NCBI GenBank assembly: GCA_019638085.1
Contig: JAHBUL010000023.1
Span: 1 to 60,284 of the forward strand
Direction: 5' to 3'
Length of the DNA: 60,284 nt
Source: Flavobacteriales bacterium
Lineage (GTDB): Bacteria > Bacteroidota > Bacteroidia > Flavobacteriales_F > PHOS-HE28
The notes below the pieces were generated by a model. The model did not search any database and was not told where the DNA came from. It saw only the letters and a program-made list of their open reading frames with translations. Position numbers and translations under genes: made by a program. Of the stretch, positions 32,924-45,900 are shown piece after piece (within the stretch, counting starts at the first letter, position 1; each line of letters begins with the position of its first letter).

Positions 32924-33907
32924 TCAGAACGCACTGCTCGTCATCCTCCGCGAACGGCCCGATATCGTTCCGAAATACACGATGGAGAACTCGAACGCGC
33001 CGTTGTTGTTGGTGTAAGTGCGCAGTGGCGACACGTTCACGTCGTAGCTGAACCGGTACATATTGTTCCCGTGCTTGATGCCCACTTGGGCGATGATCGC
33101 ATCGTTCAGGCGGTAGGATGCGCCGCCTACAACACCGTAGATACCGTTCATCAGGGCCACTTGACCCAATACCCCGGCCTGGATCTGCTGGTCGGCACCT
33201 TGGCGCATGTAGAGGCCCTGCGGAATGATGTCCACGCCCTCCGTGACCGTTACGCGTGCTCCGGCATTTACGGAGTAGCGGATGGGTAGGTCGCTCTTCT
33301 CGTTGCGGAAGATGGATTCATCCGGCGTGGTGACGTGGAAGAGCGCGAAGTTCCCGAAGGGGTTCACCGTCTTCAGCTTGTTGGTGGAACGATAGGCTAT
33401 GCCCACACCGAGGTCGGGCATCATCCGCCCCATTTTCTGGAAAAGCTCTCCGGAGGGCAGGTCGCTGTCGAAGTGGTCCCGGTCGTATTGGGCATCCCAC
33501 ACCAGCTTGTCGTCGTTCACCTTCTTGTAGATCAGGCCCAGGTTCACTCCGGCGGAGAGCGTGTAGTTCTTCCCGGAAGACACGTTGTACGCCCCGGTGA
33601 CCCCCGCCTGGAAGTTGTTCATGATGCCGGCCATGTTGTAGTTGTTCAGGTACGCCCCGAAGCCATACTGCCGATCCATGGACATGTCCACCGCGAAGGC
33701 CGTGGTGAGGAAGTTGCTCGCCAAGCTGTTCCATTGGCTCCGCAGGTTGCTGCTCACCCGGAAGTCGCTGTTCTCGAACATGCCCGTAAGTGCGGGGTTC
33801 AGCAGGACCGCTGCAGCATCGTATTGGCTGAGCTGCGCATCCTGCGCCCGTGAGGCGCCCGCTCCGAAGAGCGTGATCGCCATGAGGAAAGCTGTTCTTG
33901 TTCTCAT
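32924..33907 (-). CDS. sprF: PorP/SprF-family T9SS outer-membrane protein
   Basis: A 327-residue outer-membrane beta-barrel protein of the PorP/SprF family. A signal peptide ends near ASRAQ (residue 22). The family opening AQLSQYDAAAVLLNPALTG and the LRSQWNSLASNF segment follow, then alternating beta strands with YGFGAYLNN and LSAGVNLGLIYKK. In Flavobacterium SprF is required for surface delivery of the adhesin SprB. Here the gene begins 11 bp after the stop of a giant SprB-like gene on the same strand, so the two almost certainly form an operon and a secretion pair. Confidence 0.93.
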   Translation of the reverse strand: MRTRTAFLMAITLFGAGASRAQDAQLSQYDAAAVLLNPALTGMFENSDFRVSSNLRSQWNSLASNFLTTAFAVDMSMDRQYGFGAYLNNYNMAGIMNNFQAGVTGAYNVSSGKNYTLSAGVNLGLIYKKVNDDKLVWDAQYDRDHFDSDLPSGELFQKMGRMMPDLGVGIAYRSTNKLKTVNPFGNFALFHVTTPDESIFRNEKSDLPIRYSVNAGARVTVTEGVDIIPQGLYMRQGADQQIQAGVLGQVALMNGIYGVVGGASYRLNDAIIAQVGIKHGNNMYRFSYDVNVSPLRTYTNNNGAFEFSIVYFGTISGRSRRMTSSAF

Positions 33908-33918
33908 CGTTAGTGCGT

Positions 33919-36900
33919 TTAGCGGATCAGTGTGATCTTACCCGAGCGGTCATGCTCCCTGCCGTCCTCCGAAGTGGCGACGACCGAGTACACATACACG
34001 CCATTGATCTCCGGCTTCCCGTTGTAGGTACCGTCCCAGCCGAACTCGGGGTCATCGGTCTGGAAGATCAACTCGCCCCAGCCGTTGTAGATCTTCAGTT
34101 CCATGGTCTTGAAAGGTCCACCGCGGACATAGAAGATGTCGTTCACGCCATCGCCGTTCGGGCTGAAGGCATCCGGTAGTTTCGGTGGCACGATCTTGTT
34201 CTCCGTGATCGCGATCAGCAAGGAGTCCGAAGCCGTGCAACCTGCGGCATTGGAGACGGTCTGCACGATGATGTATTGGCCCGCATCTGTATAAGTATGC
34301 GTGGGCTCCTGGGACAGTGATCCCTGACCATCCCCGAAGTCATAGTGCCAGCCGTTCCCGCCAAAGGAGCTGTCCACGAACGCGATCGGCTCGTCCGTGA
34401 ACGGTTCTCCGGTGAAGGAGAAGCCGGCCGTGGGTGCGAACATCACCTCCACTACCTGGCTTGTGGTGGCGCTGCAACCGTTCTGGGCGAACACCGTGAG
34501 CGATACCGGATATTGGCCCGCTCCCGGGAAGGCGTTGCCCGCCTGCTGACCGGCAGCGCTGTTACCGCTTCCGAAGTCCCAGCTCCAGCCGATGATGGGC
34601 GAACCCGTGGTGGTGCTGGCATCGGTGAAGGCGGTGGTAGAGCCTGCACAAGCGTTCCCGAAGGTAAAGTCCGCATGCAGGGGGTTCACGAAGGACAGCT
34701 TCACGGTATCCACCGCAGCGGCGCAGAAGAGGTCGCCCGTAGTGGTGAGGAACAGGTTGACCTGTTGCAGGACGGAGTCCGCCAGACTGGGCTGGTAGGT
34801 GGCGTTGGCCGTGGTGTTGTTCGGCAGGAAGATGCCGGAACCATTGGTGGACCATTGCACGCCCGTGGCGCCGGTGAAGGTGCCTGCCAGCTGTACATCC
34901 GCGGAGGCGTCACAGGTGGTGATGTCCGTACCGGCATTCACCGTGGAAGGCTGGTGCATGTTCACCAAGACAGTATCGCTGTGCGCAGGGCAGCCCATGT
35001 TGCCGGTGGTGGTGAGCACGAAGCTCAGTTGCTGGAACACCAGGTCCGGTGCGCTGGGCACGTAGGTGGCGTTGAGGTCCGCAGCATCGGGCAGGAAGGT
35101 GCCGGTGCCATTGGTGGTCCACGTACCGCCACTGACGCCTGTGACGTTGCCCTGCAAGGGGACCATGGTACCATCGGCACACAGGTCCATATCGTTGCCT
35201 GCATTCGCGATGCGCGTGGGGCCCACTCCGATGAAGAGCGAATCCGAAGCGTTGCCGCAGGTGCCCGTTCCGTAGGCCGTGAGGATCAGGTGTACGCCAC
35301 CGGCGATGCTGTCGCTGGCCGTAGGTGTATAGGTGGCGTTCAGCGTGTTGGCATTGGGGCTGAAGCTTCCCGTGCCAGCGGTGATCCATTGCACCAGCGA
35401 ATCGTTCTGGGCCGTGCCGTTCAGCTGGATCGGCGACAAGCCGTTGCAGAGCAACAGATCCGCACCGGCGTTCACCGTTGGGGGCACATGGTAGCTCACC
35501 ACCAGTGTGTCCTTGCCAGCGGGGCAGCCCGCATTGTTAGTGGTGCTCAGCACCAAGCTGATGTCCCCGATCACGAAGTCCGCGGCACCCGGGATGTAGG
35601 TGGCGTTGAGGGCCGTGGCCGAAGGGCTGAAAGAACCCGTACCGGTGGTGGTCCATTGGCCCGTGGTGGTGCCCGCGACCGCTCCGTTCAGCACGATGTT
35701 CGGGTCCGTGCTGCAGGTGATCACATCAGGACCGGCCTGAGCTGCAAGCCCGCCGCCGAAGGTTATGGTGAGTGCATCCGACACGGCGCTGCAAGGCAGG
35801 ATGCCCGTGGTGGTCACGGTGAGGGTCACTGTTCCGATCGTGCTATCGGCTGCGCTCGGGAAGTAGAGCGTGGCCAAGGCATTGGCGTCGAAGAAGGTAC
35901 CCGTGCCCGAAGTGGTCCACGTGCCGCCGGGGGCATTGGCCGCATTGGCAGCCAGTTGGATCGGTGCGGCGGTGCAGGCGATGATGTCGCTTCCGGCAGT
36001 GATGTTCGGCAGGGCGCGCACGTTCAGTGTCATCGCATCGGAGGAGGCCGCGCACGAACCGTTGGTGATGGTCGTGAGCGTCAGCTGCACGGAACCCGCC
36101 GCGATATCCGCGTTGCTGAGCGTGTAGGTGGCATTGGGGTTCGTGTTGTTGCTGAAGGTTCCCGATCCGGATGTGTTCCACAGGATGCCTTGTGCTCCAC
36201 CGCTGAAGTTGCCCGCCAGTTGGGCGATCGGCGCGTTGGCGCAGAGGCTCTGATCCGCTCCGGCAAAGGCATAGCTGGTGTTGCCGAAGGTCAACGTCAT
36301 CTGGTCGCTACCGCTGGGGCAGGTGCCCGTGTTGGTAGCGGTGAACGTGAGCACCACGGAACCGTTGGCCACATCGGCCGCGGAGAAGAAGTACTGCGCG
36401 TTGAGCACATCGGCGCTGGGCTGGAATGTGCCCGAGCCGGTGGCGGTCCAGGTACCTGAAGGCGATCCGTTCTGGATGGTGCCCTGCAGGTTGGCGTGGT
36501 CGGAGAGCACACAGACGCTCTGGTCCGGACCGGCGCTCACGATGATGCCTGCGGTGAGGTAGATCGTCATCGCATCGCTCACCGGACCGCAGTTGCCGTT
36601 ATTCAGCGAGGTGAGCGTGAAGTTGATCTGCCCCGCAGCGATATCCGCAGCGCTCGCCGTGTAGGTGGTGTTCAGCGCACCCGGGTTGGCGATGGTGCCG
36701 GTACCCGTGGTGGTCCATTGGCCCACGGTGGTGATGCCGGAGATCGTTCCGCTCAGGTTGAACTGGCTCACCTGGTCGCAGTAGGTCTGATCAGGCCCGG
36801 CGTTCACGTAAGGTGCCGGGGTCAGCGCCAACGTCATGGCGTCGCTGGCGTTGTTGCAGCTGTTCACCGCGCTCAACGTCAAGGTCAACGAGCCGATGGC

Positions 36901-39900
36901 CGTGTCGATGTTGCTGGGGATGTAGGTGGGCGTCAGCACGCTGTTGCTCGGGTAGAAGGAGCCCGTGCCGGAGGTGGTCCACTGCACTTGGGTGGCATCG
37001 CCGCTGAGCGTACCGGTGAGCTGCACCGTGGCGTTGTTCGCGCAGAAGCTCAGGTCAGGACCCGCGTTCACCGTACCCGAAGGCTGGATGGCGATGTACA
37101 CGGTATCCACATCCGCAGTGCATGCACCGGTGTTGGTAGCGGTGAGCACCAAGCTCACACCTTGGGCCAGGGAATCCTGTGCGCTGGCGTGGTAGATGTT
37201 GGAGAGCGCATCCGCCGCGTTGGCGAAGCTGCCCGATCCCAAGGTGCTCCACACACCGGTGGACGATGCACCGCTCACTTGGCCATTGATCAGCACGTTC
37301 AGGTTGCCGAAGCAGACCACTTGGTCGGTTCCTGCGTTCACGCTGGAGACCGGCACGATCGTCACGGTCATCTGGTCCATCGCGTTGTCGCAACTGTTCA
37401 CGCTCCAGGTGAAGGTGAGCGTGCCTTGGGCCGCATCGCCCGGCGCCACTTGGTACACCGCGTTGGCGGCGTTGGCATTCGGGGTGAAGGAACCTGCACC
37501 GTTCGTGGTCCAGTGGCCTTGGGTGGCGTTGCCGCTGATGCTACCGGCCAGTTGTACCGTGGCCTCGCTGGCGCAGATGCTCTGGTCCGGTCCGGCGTTG
37601 GCGATGGCGTTCGGCAGGATGGTCAATGTCATCACATCGCTCACCACGCTGCAGAGGCCGTTGTTGGTGGAGGTGAGCGTGAGGTCCACCGTGCCGTTGA
37701 GCGAATCCAGCGCGCTGGCCATGTAGGTGGCGTTGAGCGTGGTGGCGCTCGGGAAGAAGCTGCCCGTGCCGCTGGTGCTCCAGGTACCGGTGGTTGATCC
37801 GCCTTGTACACTTCCTGCCATCGGCACTTGCAGTGCGCTGGAGCAGGTGGTGATGTCCGGACCGGCGCTCACCACAGGGGCGGGCGTTACGGTGAGCATC
37901 ACCTGGTCGTTCACGGCGAGGCAGTTGCCATTGCCCGTGGTGGTCAGCGTGAGCTGCACGGAACCGGTCTGCAGTTCAAAGGGAGAAGGCGTGTACTGCG
38001 CATTCAGCGTTTGTGCGTTCGGCGTGTAGGTGCCGAGGCCGCCGCTCCATTGTGCACCGCTGGCCACGGTGATCGCGCCGTTCAGCGTGACCAAGGGATT
38101 GTTGGCGCAGACGTCCATGTCCACACCGGCATTCACCGTGGGCGCTGGCGTGAAGGTGATGGCGAGCGTATCGCGCACCGCGAAGCAGTTGCCGTTGCCG
38201 GTGGAGGTGAGGTAGAGGTTCAGGCTACCCGAAGCGATCTCTGCGGCCGTGGGCGTGTAGATCGGGCTGAACACATTGTTGGAAGGGCTGAAGGTGCCGC
38301 TTCCACCGGACCATGCACCGCCGTTCGCATTGTTCACATCCCCGTTCAGTTGTACCGCAGGGTTGTTGGCGCACACGGTCAGGTCCGTGCCCGCATCCAC
38401 CACGGGTGAGTCGGTGAAGTAGACCGTCATCTGGTCGATCACGGAAGCACAGATGCTGGTGCCCGTTGAGGTCAGTGTGAAGGTGATCGAACCGGCCGTA
38501 ACCTCTGCTTCGGTGGGCGTGTACTGCAGCGCCAGCGAGGTGTTATTGGGGAAGTAGTTGCCATTGCCACCCGTCCATTGGCCACCCGGCGCATTGCCCA
38601 CGAAGCCGTTCAGCTGGAAGTTGGGATTGTTGGAGCAGATCTGCTGGTCCGGGCCCGCGTTCACTACAGGAACCGGGTCCACGATGATCAACAAGCTGTC
38701 CCGCACGGCCATGCAATTGCCGTTGCCGGTGGAGGTGAGCACCAAGGTCATCTGCCCTGCTGCGATCTCCAGCGCGGTGGGCTGGTATGTGGCATTCAGT
38801 GTCTGTGCGTTCGGCGTGAAGCTGCCTGCACCACCACTCCACGTGCCACCGTTGGCCACGGTGACGGCACCGGCCAATTGCACGGCGGAAGCGTTGGCGC
38901 ACACATGCGCATCCAGACCCGCGTTCACCGTGGGTGCAGGCGTGAAGTCCAGGCGTACGGAGTCGCGGGAGGCCAAGCATCCGCCGTTGCCCGTGGAGGT
39001 GAGGTAGAGCCACAGACCGCCCGCGTTCACCTCGGCGGCACTGGCCGTGTACACCGTGTTCAGCGTGCTGGCGTTGGGGCTGAAGGAACCCGCACCGCCG
39101 CTCCATGTGCCGCCAGTGGCGTTGGTCACCTGGCCGTTCAGCGAGGCAGCGATGTTGTTGGCGCAAAGCGTTTGTGCAGCACCGGCCTCCACCACGGGAG
39201 CGTCGGTGATGGTGATGGTGACCTGGTCGCTCACCGCATTGCAAAGCCCGTTGCCGGTGCTGGTCAAGGTGACCGTGGCCGTGCCTGCGATCACTTCAGC
39301 CGCGGAAGGCGTGTAGATGGCGCTCAGGCTGTTCGCATTGGGTGAGAAGGTGCCCGCACCGGTCCATGTTCCACCCGTGGCGTTCTGCACGGATCCGGCC
39401 AGTTGCACGCTCGGGTTGTTGGCGCAGGACTGCAGCGGCTGGCCCGCGTCCACCACCGGTGCCGGCGTGATGGTCACCACCATCTGATCGTTCACGGCAC
39501 TGCAGAGCCCATTGCCCACCGTGGTCAAGGTCAAGGTGACGGAACCTGCGGCGATCTCCGCTGCCGTTGGGGTGTACACCGCGTTCAGGATGCCGCTGTT
39601 CGGCGAGAAGCTGCCTGCTCCACCGCTCCAGATACCGCCAGTGGCCACGGTCACGGATCCGTTCAATTGCAAGGTGGCGTTGTTCGCGCAGATGCTGGCG
39701 TCCGGTCCGGCGTTGGCCGTCGGTGCTGGGGTGAAGGTGTAGGTCACCTCATCCGTTACCGCCGTGCAACCATTGTTGCCGGTGGTAGTGAGCGTTAGTG
39801 TCGCGCTGCCCGCAGCGATCTCGCCCTGTGAAGGCGTGTAGACGGCGTTCAGTGCATTGGCGTTCTGGCTGAATGTTCCTCCCCCGCTGCTCCAGGTCCC

Positions 39901-42900
39901 GCCATTGGCGACGGTTACACTGCCTGCCAATTGGATGGTCGCATTGTTCGCGCAACGCACGCCGTCCGTTCCGGCATTCGCCGTCGGCGATGCCGTGAAG
40001 GTGATCAGCACATCGTCCGAAACCGGTACGCAATTGCCGTTGCCGATGGTGGTCAAGGTCAGCGTCATGGTGCCTGCGGCGATCTCGGCCGGTGTCGGGT
40101 AATAGACCGCGTTCAGCGAGGCGATGGAAGGCGTGAAGGTTCCCGCACCACCGCTCCACTGGCCACCGCCTGCGCCGCTGACGGAACCACCGAGCTGTAC
40201 CTGCGCATTGTTCGAGCAGACGAACAGATCGTTGCCGGCGTTGGCGGTCGGTGCGGCGATGATGGTGATCACCATCTGGTCGCTCACGGCGTTACAGAGG
40301 CCGTTCTGCGTGGAAGTAAGGGTGAGCGTGGCCGTACCCAAGGCTGCTTCGGCAGGGCTGGGGTGGTAGGTCGCATTCAGCGTGTTCGCATCCGGCGAGT
40401 ACGTTCCGCCGCCACCGCTCCACACGCCACCACCGGAGATCGTTACCGATCCGTTGAGGGTGACCGAGGGATCGTTGCCGCATACCGTGCGATCGAGGCC
40501 GGCGTTCACCACCGGGCTTTGCGAGAAGTAGATCGTCATCGCATCGCTCACCGCAGTGCAGCTACCGTTCCCGGTGCTGGTCAAGGTCAACGTGATCGAA
40601 CCATTGGCCAGTTCCGTGGTGCTCGGGGTGTACACCGCGTTCAGTGCATTGATGCTCGGCGAGAATCCGCCGGTACCACCGCTCCAGATACCGCCCGTGG
40701 CGTTGCTGATCGAACCCGCCAATTGCACGCTCGAGTTGTTCGCGCAGACCGTGCGATCGAGACCGGCATCCACAACGGGTGCAGGCGCGATGGTGATCAC
40801 CACCTGGTCGTTCACGGCATTGCAGGTCCCGTTGTTCGTGGATGTCAGCGTCAACGTGACCGTGCCCGCCGCGATCTCACCCAAGGTGGGGGTGTAGGTG
40901 GCGTTCAGGTTGTTGGTGCTGGGGTTGAAGGTGCCCGAGCCACCGCTCCATACACCGCCTCCCGCGTTGTTCACCACGCCGGCCAGTTGCGCGGTGGGAT
41001 TGTTGGCGCACACGGTGAAATTGTTGCCCGCGTTCACCACCGGTGCCGGGGAGATCGTGATCACGACCTGGTCCGTTACGGGATTGCTGTTGCCGTTACC
41101 CACGGTGGTGAGCGTAAGGGTCACGCTGCCCGCGGCGATCTCGCTCGCGGAAGGGTAGTAGGTGGTATTGAGCAAAGTGTTGTTCGGGTTGTAACTACCC
41201 GTACCGCCGCTCCAGATGCCGCCCGTGGCGATGGTCACGCTGCCGTTGAGGACCACGACCGCATTGTTGCCGCAGATCACTTGGTCCGGTCCGGCGTTCG
41301 CCGTGGGCGCATCGCTGAAGGTGATGGTCATGGCATCGCTGGCCGCAGCGCAAGAGCCATTGCCCGTGGTGGTCAGCGTCAAGGTCACGCTGCCGGAGGC
41401 GATCTCCGCCGGCGTGGGCGTGTACACCGCGTTGGTGGTGGTGTTGTTCGGGTTGTAGCTGCCTGCCCCACCCGACCACACGATACCGCTGGCGATGGAA
41501 TACGATCCGGCCAACGTGGTGGCCGCATTGTTCGCGCTCACGCTCTGGTCCGGACCTGCATTGGCGATCGGGGCCGTGGTGAAGGTGATCTGCACTTGAT
41601 CAGCGACCGCTGCACAATTGCCGTTGCCCGTGGTGGTGGCCGTGAGCGTCACGGAACCGTTGGACACCTCGATCGCGGAGGGTGTATAGCTGATGTTCTG
41701 TGCCGTGCTGCCCGGACTGTAGAGGCCGCTTCCGCCGGACCATTGCACACCGGTGGCCACTGTGATGGCCGCGTTCAGCATGGCCGTCCCGTTGTTCCCG
41801 CAGAGGGTCTGGTCCGCACCGGCGTTCACCGTGGGCGCGGGCGTGATGGTGTAGTGTACCTGATCGGTCACCGCGTTGCACGTGCCGTTGCCGGCCGAGG
41901 TGAGGGTGAGCGTGAAACCACCTGCGGTGATCTCCGCCGCACTGGGCGTGTAGGTCGCGTTGAGCGTGATGCTGTTCGGGCTGAAGGTGCCCGTACCGCC
42001 GCTCCAAACGCCGCCGACAGCGCCGCTCACGCTTCCGTTGAGCATGACCGCGGGTGAATTCGCGCAGACCGTTCCATCCACGCCCGCGTTCACGATCGGG
42101 GCCGGGGTGTAGGTGATGATGCGTGTATCGCTGGCAGGTGTGCAGTTGCCGTTGCCCGTGGTGGTCAACGTGAGGGTCACCATGCCGGCGGCGATATCGC
42201 CCGGACCGGGGTTGTACGTTGCGTTCAACGTGTTGGCGTTCGGCGTGAAGGTGCCCGTGCCGCCGGTCCAGGTGCCGCCCGTGGCGATCACCACGCTACC
42301 GTTCAAGGCCACGGCGCCGTTGTTCGCACAGCGTGTCACATCAGGTCCCGCATTTGCGGAAGGCGCATCGGTGAAGCTGAGCACCACTTGGTCGGTCGCT
42401 GCATTGCAGAGGCCGTTGCCGGTGGTGGTGAGGGTGAGCGTGACACTGCCGTTGGTGATCTCCGTCGCCGTCGGCGTGTAGATCGCGCTCATATTGGTGG
42501 TGCTCGGATCGAAAGTGCCGTTGCCGCCACTCCAGATGCCGCCGGTGGCCACGGTGAAGGCACCGGACAGTGAGGTCACCGGATTGTTGGCGCAAAGCAC
42601 GCGGTCGGATCCGGCATTGGCCGTAGGCGCAGGCGTGATGGAGTAGGAAACCTGGTCGCTCACTGCGGCGCAGTTACCGTTGCCCACCGTGGTCAAGGTC
42701 AAGGTCACACTGCCTGCGGTGCGCTCCGCTGCGCTCGGCGTGTACGTGGCGTTCAGCGTACTGCTGTTCGGGCTGTATGTGCCCGTGCCACCGCTCCAGA
42801 TGCCACCGGAGGCACCGTTGACCACACCTGCCAAGCTGATCGCGGAGTTGTTGGCGCAGACGGTTCCGTTGATACCGGCATCCACCGTGGGTGCTGGCGT

Positions 42901-45900
42901 AAAGGTGATCAGCTTGCTGTCCGATACCAGGCCGCAGTTGCCGTTCCCGGTACTGGTCAAGGTGAGGGTCAGCGAACCGGCAGCGAGTTCCGAAGGTGTG
43001 GGTGTGTACACCGCATTGAGCGCGGTGTTGCTCGGGGTGAAGGAGCCCAGACCGCCGCTCCAGATGCCGCCCGTGGCTACCGTTACGGCGCCGTTCAAGG
43101 CCACGTTGGAGTTGTTCACGCAGACCGTCGCATCCGTTCCGGCATTCACCGTCGGCGCGGGCGTGAAAGCCAAGGTGATCACATCGGAGACCGCCACGCA
43201 GTTGTTGTTCCCGGTGGTGGTAAGGGTGAGCGTCACCGAGCCATTGGAGATCTCGTTCGCGGTGGGCGTATACGTCGCGTTCATGTTCGCCGCGCTCGGG
43301 CTGAAGGTGCCCGATCCGCCGCTCCAAACAGCACCGGTAGCAACCGTGAACCCGCCTGCCAACGTCGCCGTCGCATTGTTGGCGCACAGGCTCTGGTCCG
43401 GACCGGCATTCACCGTGGGCGCAGGTGTGATGGTCCAGGTCACTTGGTCGCTCACTGCGTTGCAAAGACCATTACCTGCGGAGGTCAAGGTCAAGGTGAC
43501 CGTACCGGCGGCGCGCTCGGCGGCCGTCGGCGTATAGATCGCATTCAAGGTGGAGCTGTTGGGGTTGTACGTGCCATTGCCGCCACTCCAGATCGCTCCG
43601 CTGGCACCGCTCACGCTACCGGCCAATTGCATCGCAGGTGCATTCGCGCAAACGGAGCCATTCAACCCGGCATCCACGATCGGTGCGGGCGAGAAGGTGA
43701 TCAGCTTGCTGTCCGAGACCACACCACAGTTGCCGTTGCCCGTGCTCGTAAGGGTAAGGGTCAGGCTGCCGCCGGCGAGTTCCCCGGGGGTCGGCGTGTA
43801 GGTGGCGTTCAGCGTGGTGTTGTTCGGGGTGAAGGAACCGGCACCGCCGCTCCACACACCGCCCGTGGCAATGCTCACGCTTCCGTTCAAGGCCACGTTC
43901 GCATTGTTCACGCACACGGTGGCATCAGCACCCGCGTTCACGGTAGGGGCAGGCGTGAAGTTCAACATCACCGCATCGGAGACCGCCACGCAATTGTTGT
44001 TGCCGGTGGTGGTCAAGGTCAAGGTCACGGAGCCGTTCGAGATCTCCGCCGCCGTGGGCGTGTAGGTCGCATTCACGTAGGAAGCGCTCGGGCTGTACGT
44101 GCCCAGGCCGCCGCTCCAGACAGCTCCGGTGGCCACGCTGAAGCTTCCGTTCAAGGTAGCAACGGCATTGTTCGCGCAGAGGCTTTGGTCAGCGCCGGCG
44201 TTCACCGTGGGGGCTGGGGTGATCAAGTAAGTGACCTGATCGCTCACCGCGTTGCAAAGGCCATTGCCGGTCGTGGTCAAGGTCAGCGTAACGGTACCTG
44301 CCGCGCGCTCAGCGGCGCTCGGCGTGTACACGGCGTTCAGCGTGGTGTTGTTCGGGTTGAAGGTGCCCGTGCCACCGCTCCAGGTAGCACCGGTAGCACC
44401 CGTGACCACACCGGCCAATGTGATGGCCGAGGCATTGGCACAAACGGTTCCGTTGGCACCGGCATCCACCGTGGGCGCTGGCGTAAAGTTCACGCTCACC
44501 GTATCCTTCACGGCGTTGCAATTGCTATTGCCCGTGGTCGTCAATACCAAGTTCAGCACTCCGTTGGCGATCTCCGTCGCGGTAGGTGTATAGGTCGCAT
44601 TGAGCGCTGTGTTGTTCGGATTGAAGGAACCGGCACCACCGCTCCACACACCGCCGGAGGCCACGGTCACACTTCCGTTCAGTGCCACGTTCGCGTTGTT
44701 CGCGCAACGGATAATGTCCGCCCCGGCGTTCGCAGTGGGCATTGGTGTGAACGTCAATACCATCGCATCGGACACCGCCACGCAGTTGTTGTTCCCGGTG
44801 GTGGTCAGCGTCAGGGTCACCGAACCGCTGCCGATCTCCGCAGCCGTGGGCGTGTAGGTGGCGCTCATGCTGGAGGCGCTGGGGCTGAACGTGCCCGCGC
44901 CGCCGCTCCAGCTGGCGCCCGTGGCCACCGTGAAGCTTCCCGCGAGGGTCGCCACTGCGTTGTTCGCGCAAAGGCTCTGATCGGCACCCGCGTTCACGGT
45001 CGGTGCCGGGGTGATCAAGTACGTCACTTGGTCGCTCACCGCGTTGCACAGGCCATTGCCCGTGGTGGTCAAGGTGAGCGTCACCGTGCCTGCCGTGCGT
45101 TCCGCAGCACTCGGTGTGTACACCGCGTTCAGGGTGGTGTTGTTCGGGTTGTAGGTGCCCGTGCCGCCGCTCCATGTGGCTCCCGTGGCACCGTTCATCG
45201 TACCGGCCAAGGTGATCGCGCTGGCGTTGGCACAGACAGTTCCATTGGGTCCGGCATCCACCGTGGGGGCCGGCGTGAAGTTGATGGCCTTGGTGTCCGT
45301 TACCGCCGAGCAGTTGTTGTTGCCCGTGGTGGTCAAGGTCAGCGTCAGGATGCCCGCAGAGATCTCCGCGGCTGTTGGAACATAGGTCGCGTTGAGGGCC
45401 GTGTTGTTGGGCGTGAACGATCCCGCACCGCCGCTCCACACACCGCCCGTGGCGATCGTTACGCTGCCGTTCAGGACCACGTTCGGGTTGTTCGCGCAAC
45501 GCGTCACATCCGCCCCGGCATTGGCCGTAGGTGCAGGCGTGAAGGTCAGTACCATCGCATCGGAAACGGCGATGCAGTTATTGTTGCCCGTGGTCGTTAA
45601 GGTCAGCGTCAATGATCCATTGGAGATCTCCGCTGCCGTAGGTGTATAGGTCGCGTTCACGTTCGATGCGCTGGGGCTGAAGGTGCCCGCACCACCGCTC
45701 CATGTGGCGCCCGTGGCCACCGTGTAGGTGCCGGCCAAGGTGGCAACCGCGTTGTTGGAGCAAAGGCTCTGGTCGGGGCCCGCATTCACCGTAGGAGCAG
45801 GCGTGATCGTCCAGGTCACCTGGTCGCTTACCGGATTGCACAGGCCGTTGCCGGCCGAGGTCAAGGTCAAGGTGACAGTGCCTGCGGTGCGCTCAGCGGC

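Noticed and set aside
34345..45600. Very long plus-strand open frames (about 700 codons at 34345-36459, 39931-42057 and 43444-45600) opposite the giant gene
   Set aside because: They are antisense shadows of a repetitive GC-rich gene. Their translations are Arg/His/Gly-rich, lack domains, and recur with the same 264-bp period as the real coding strand.
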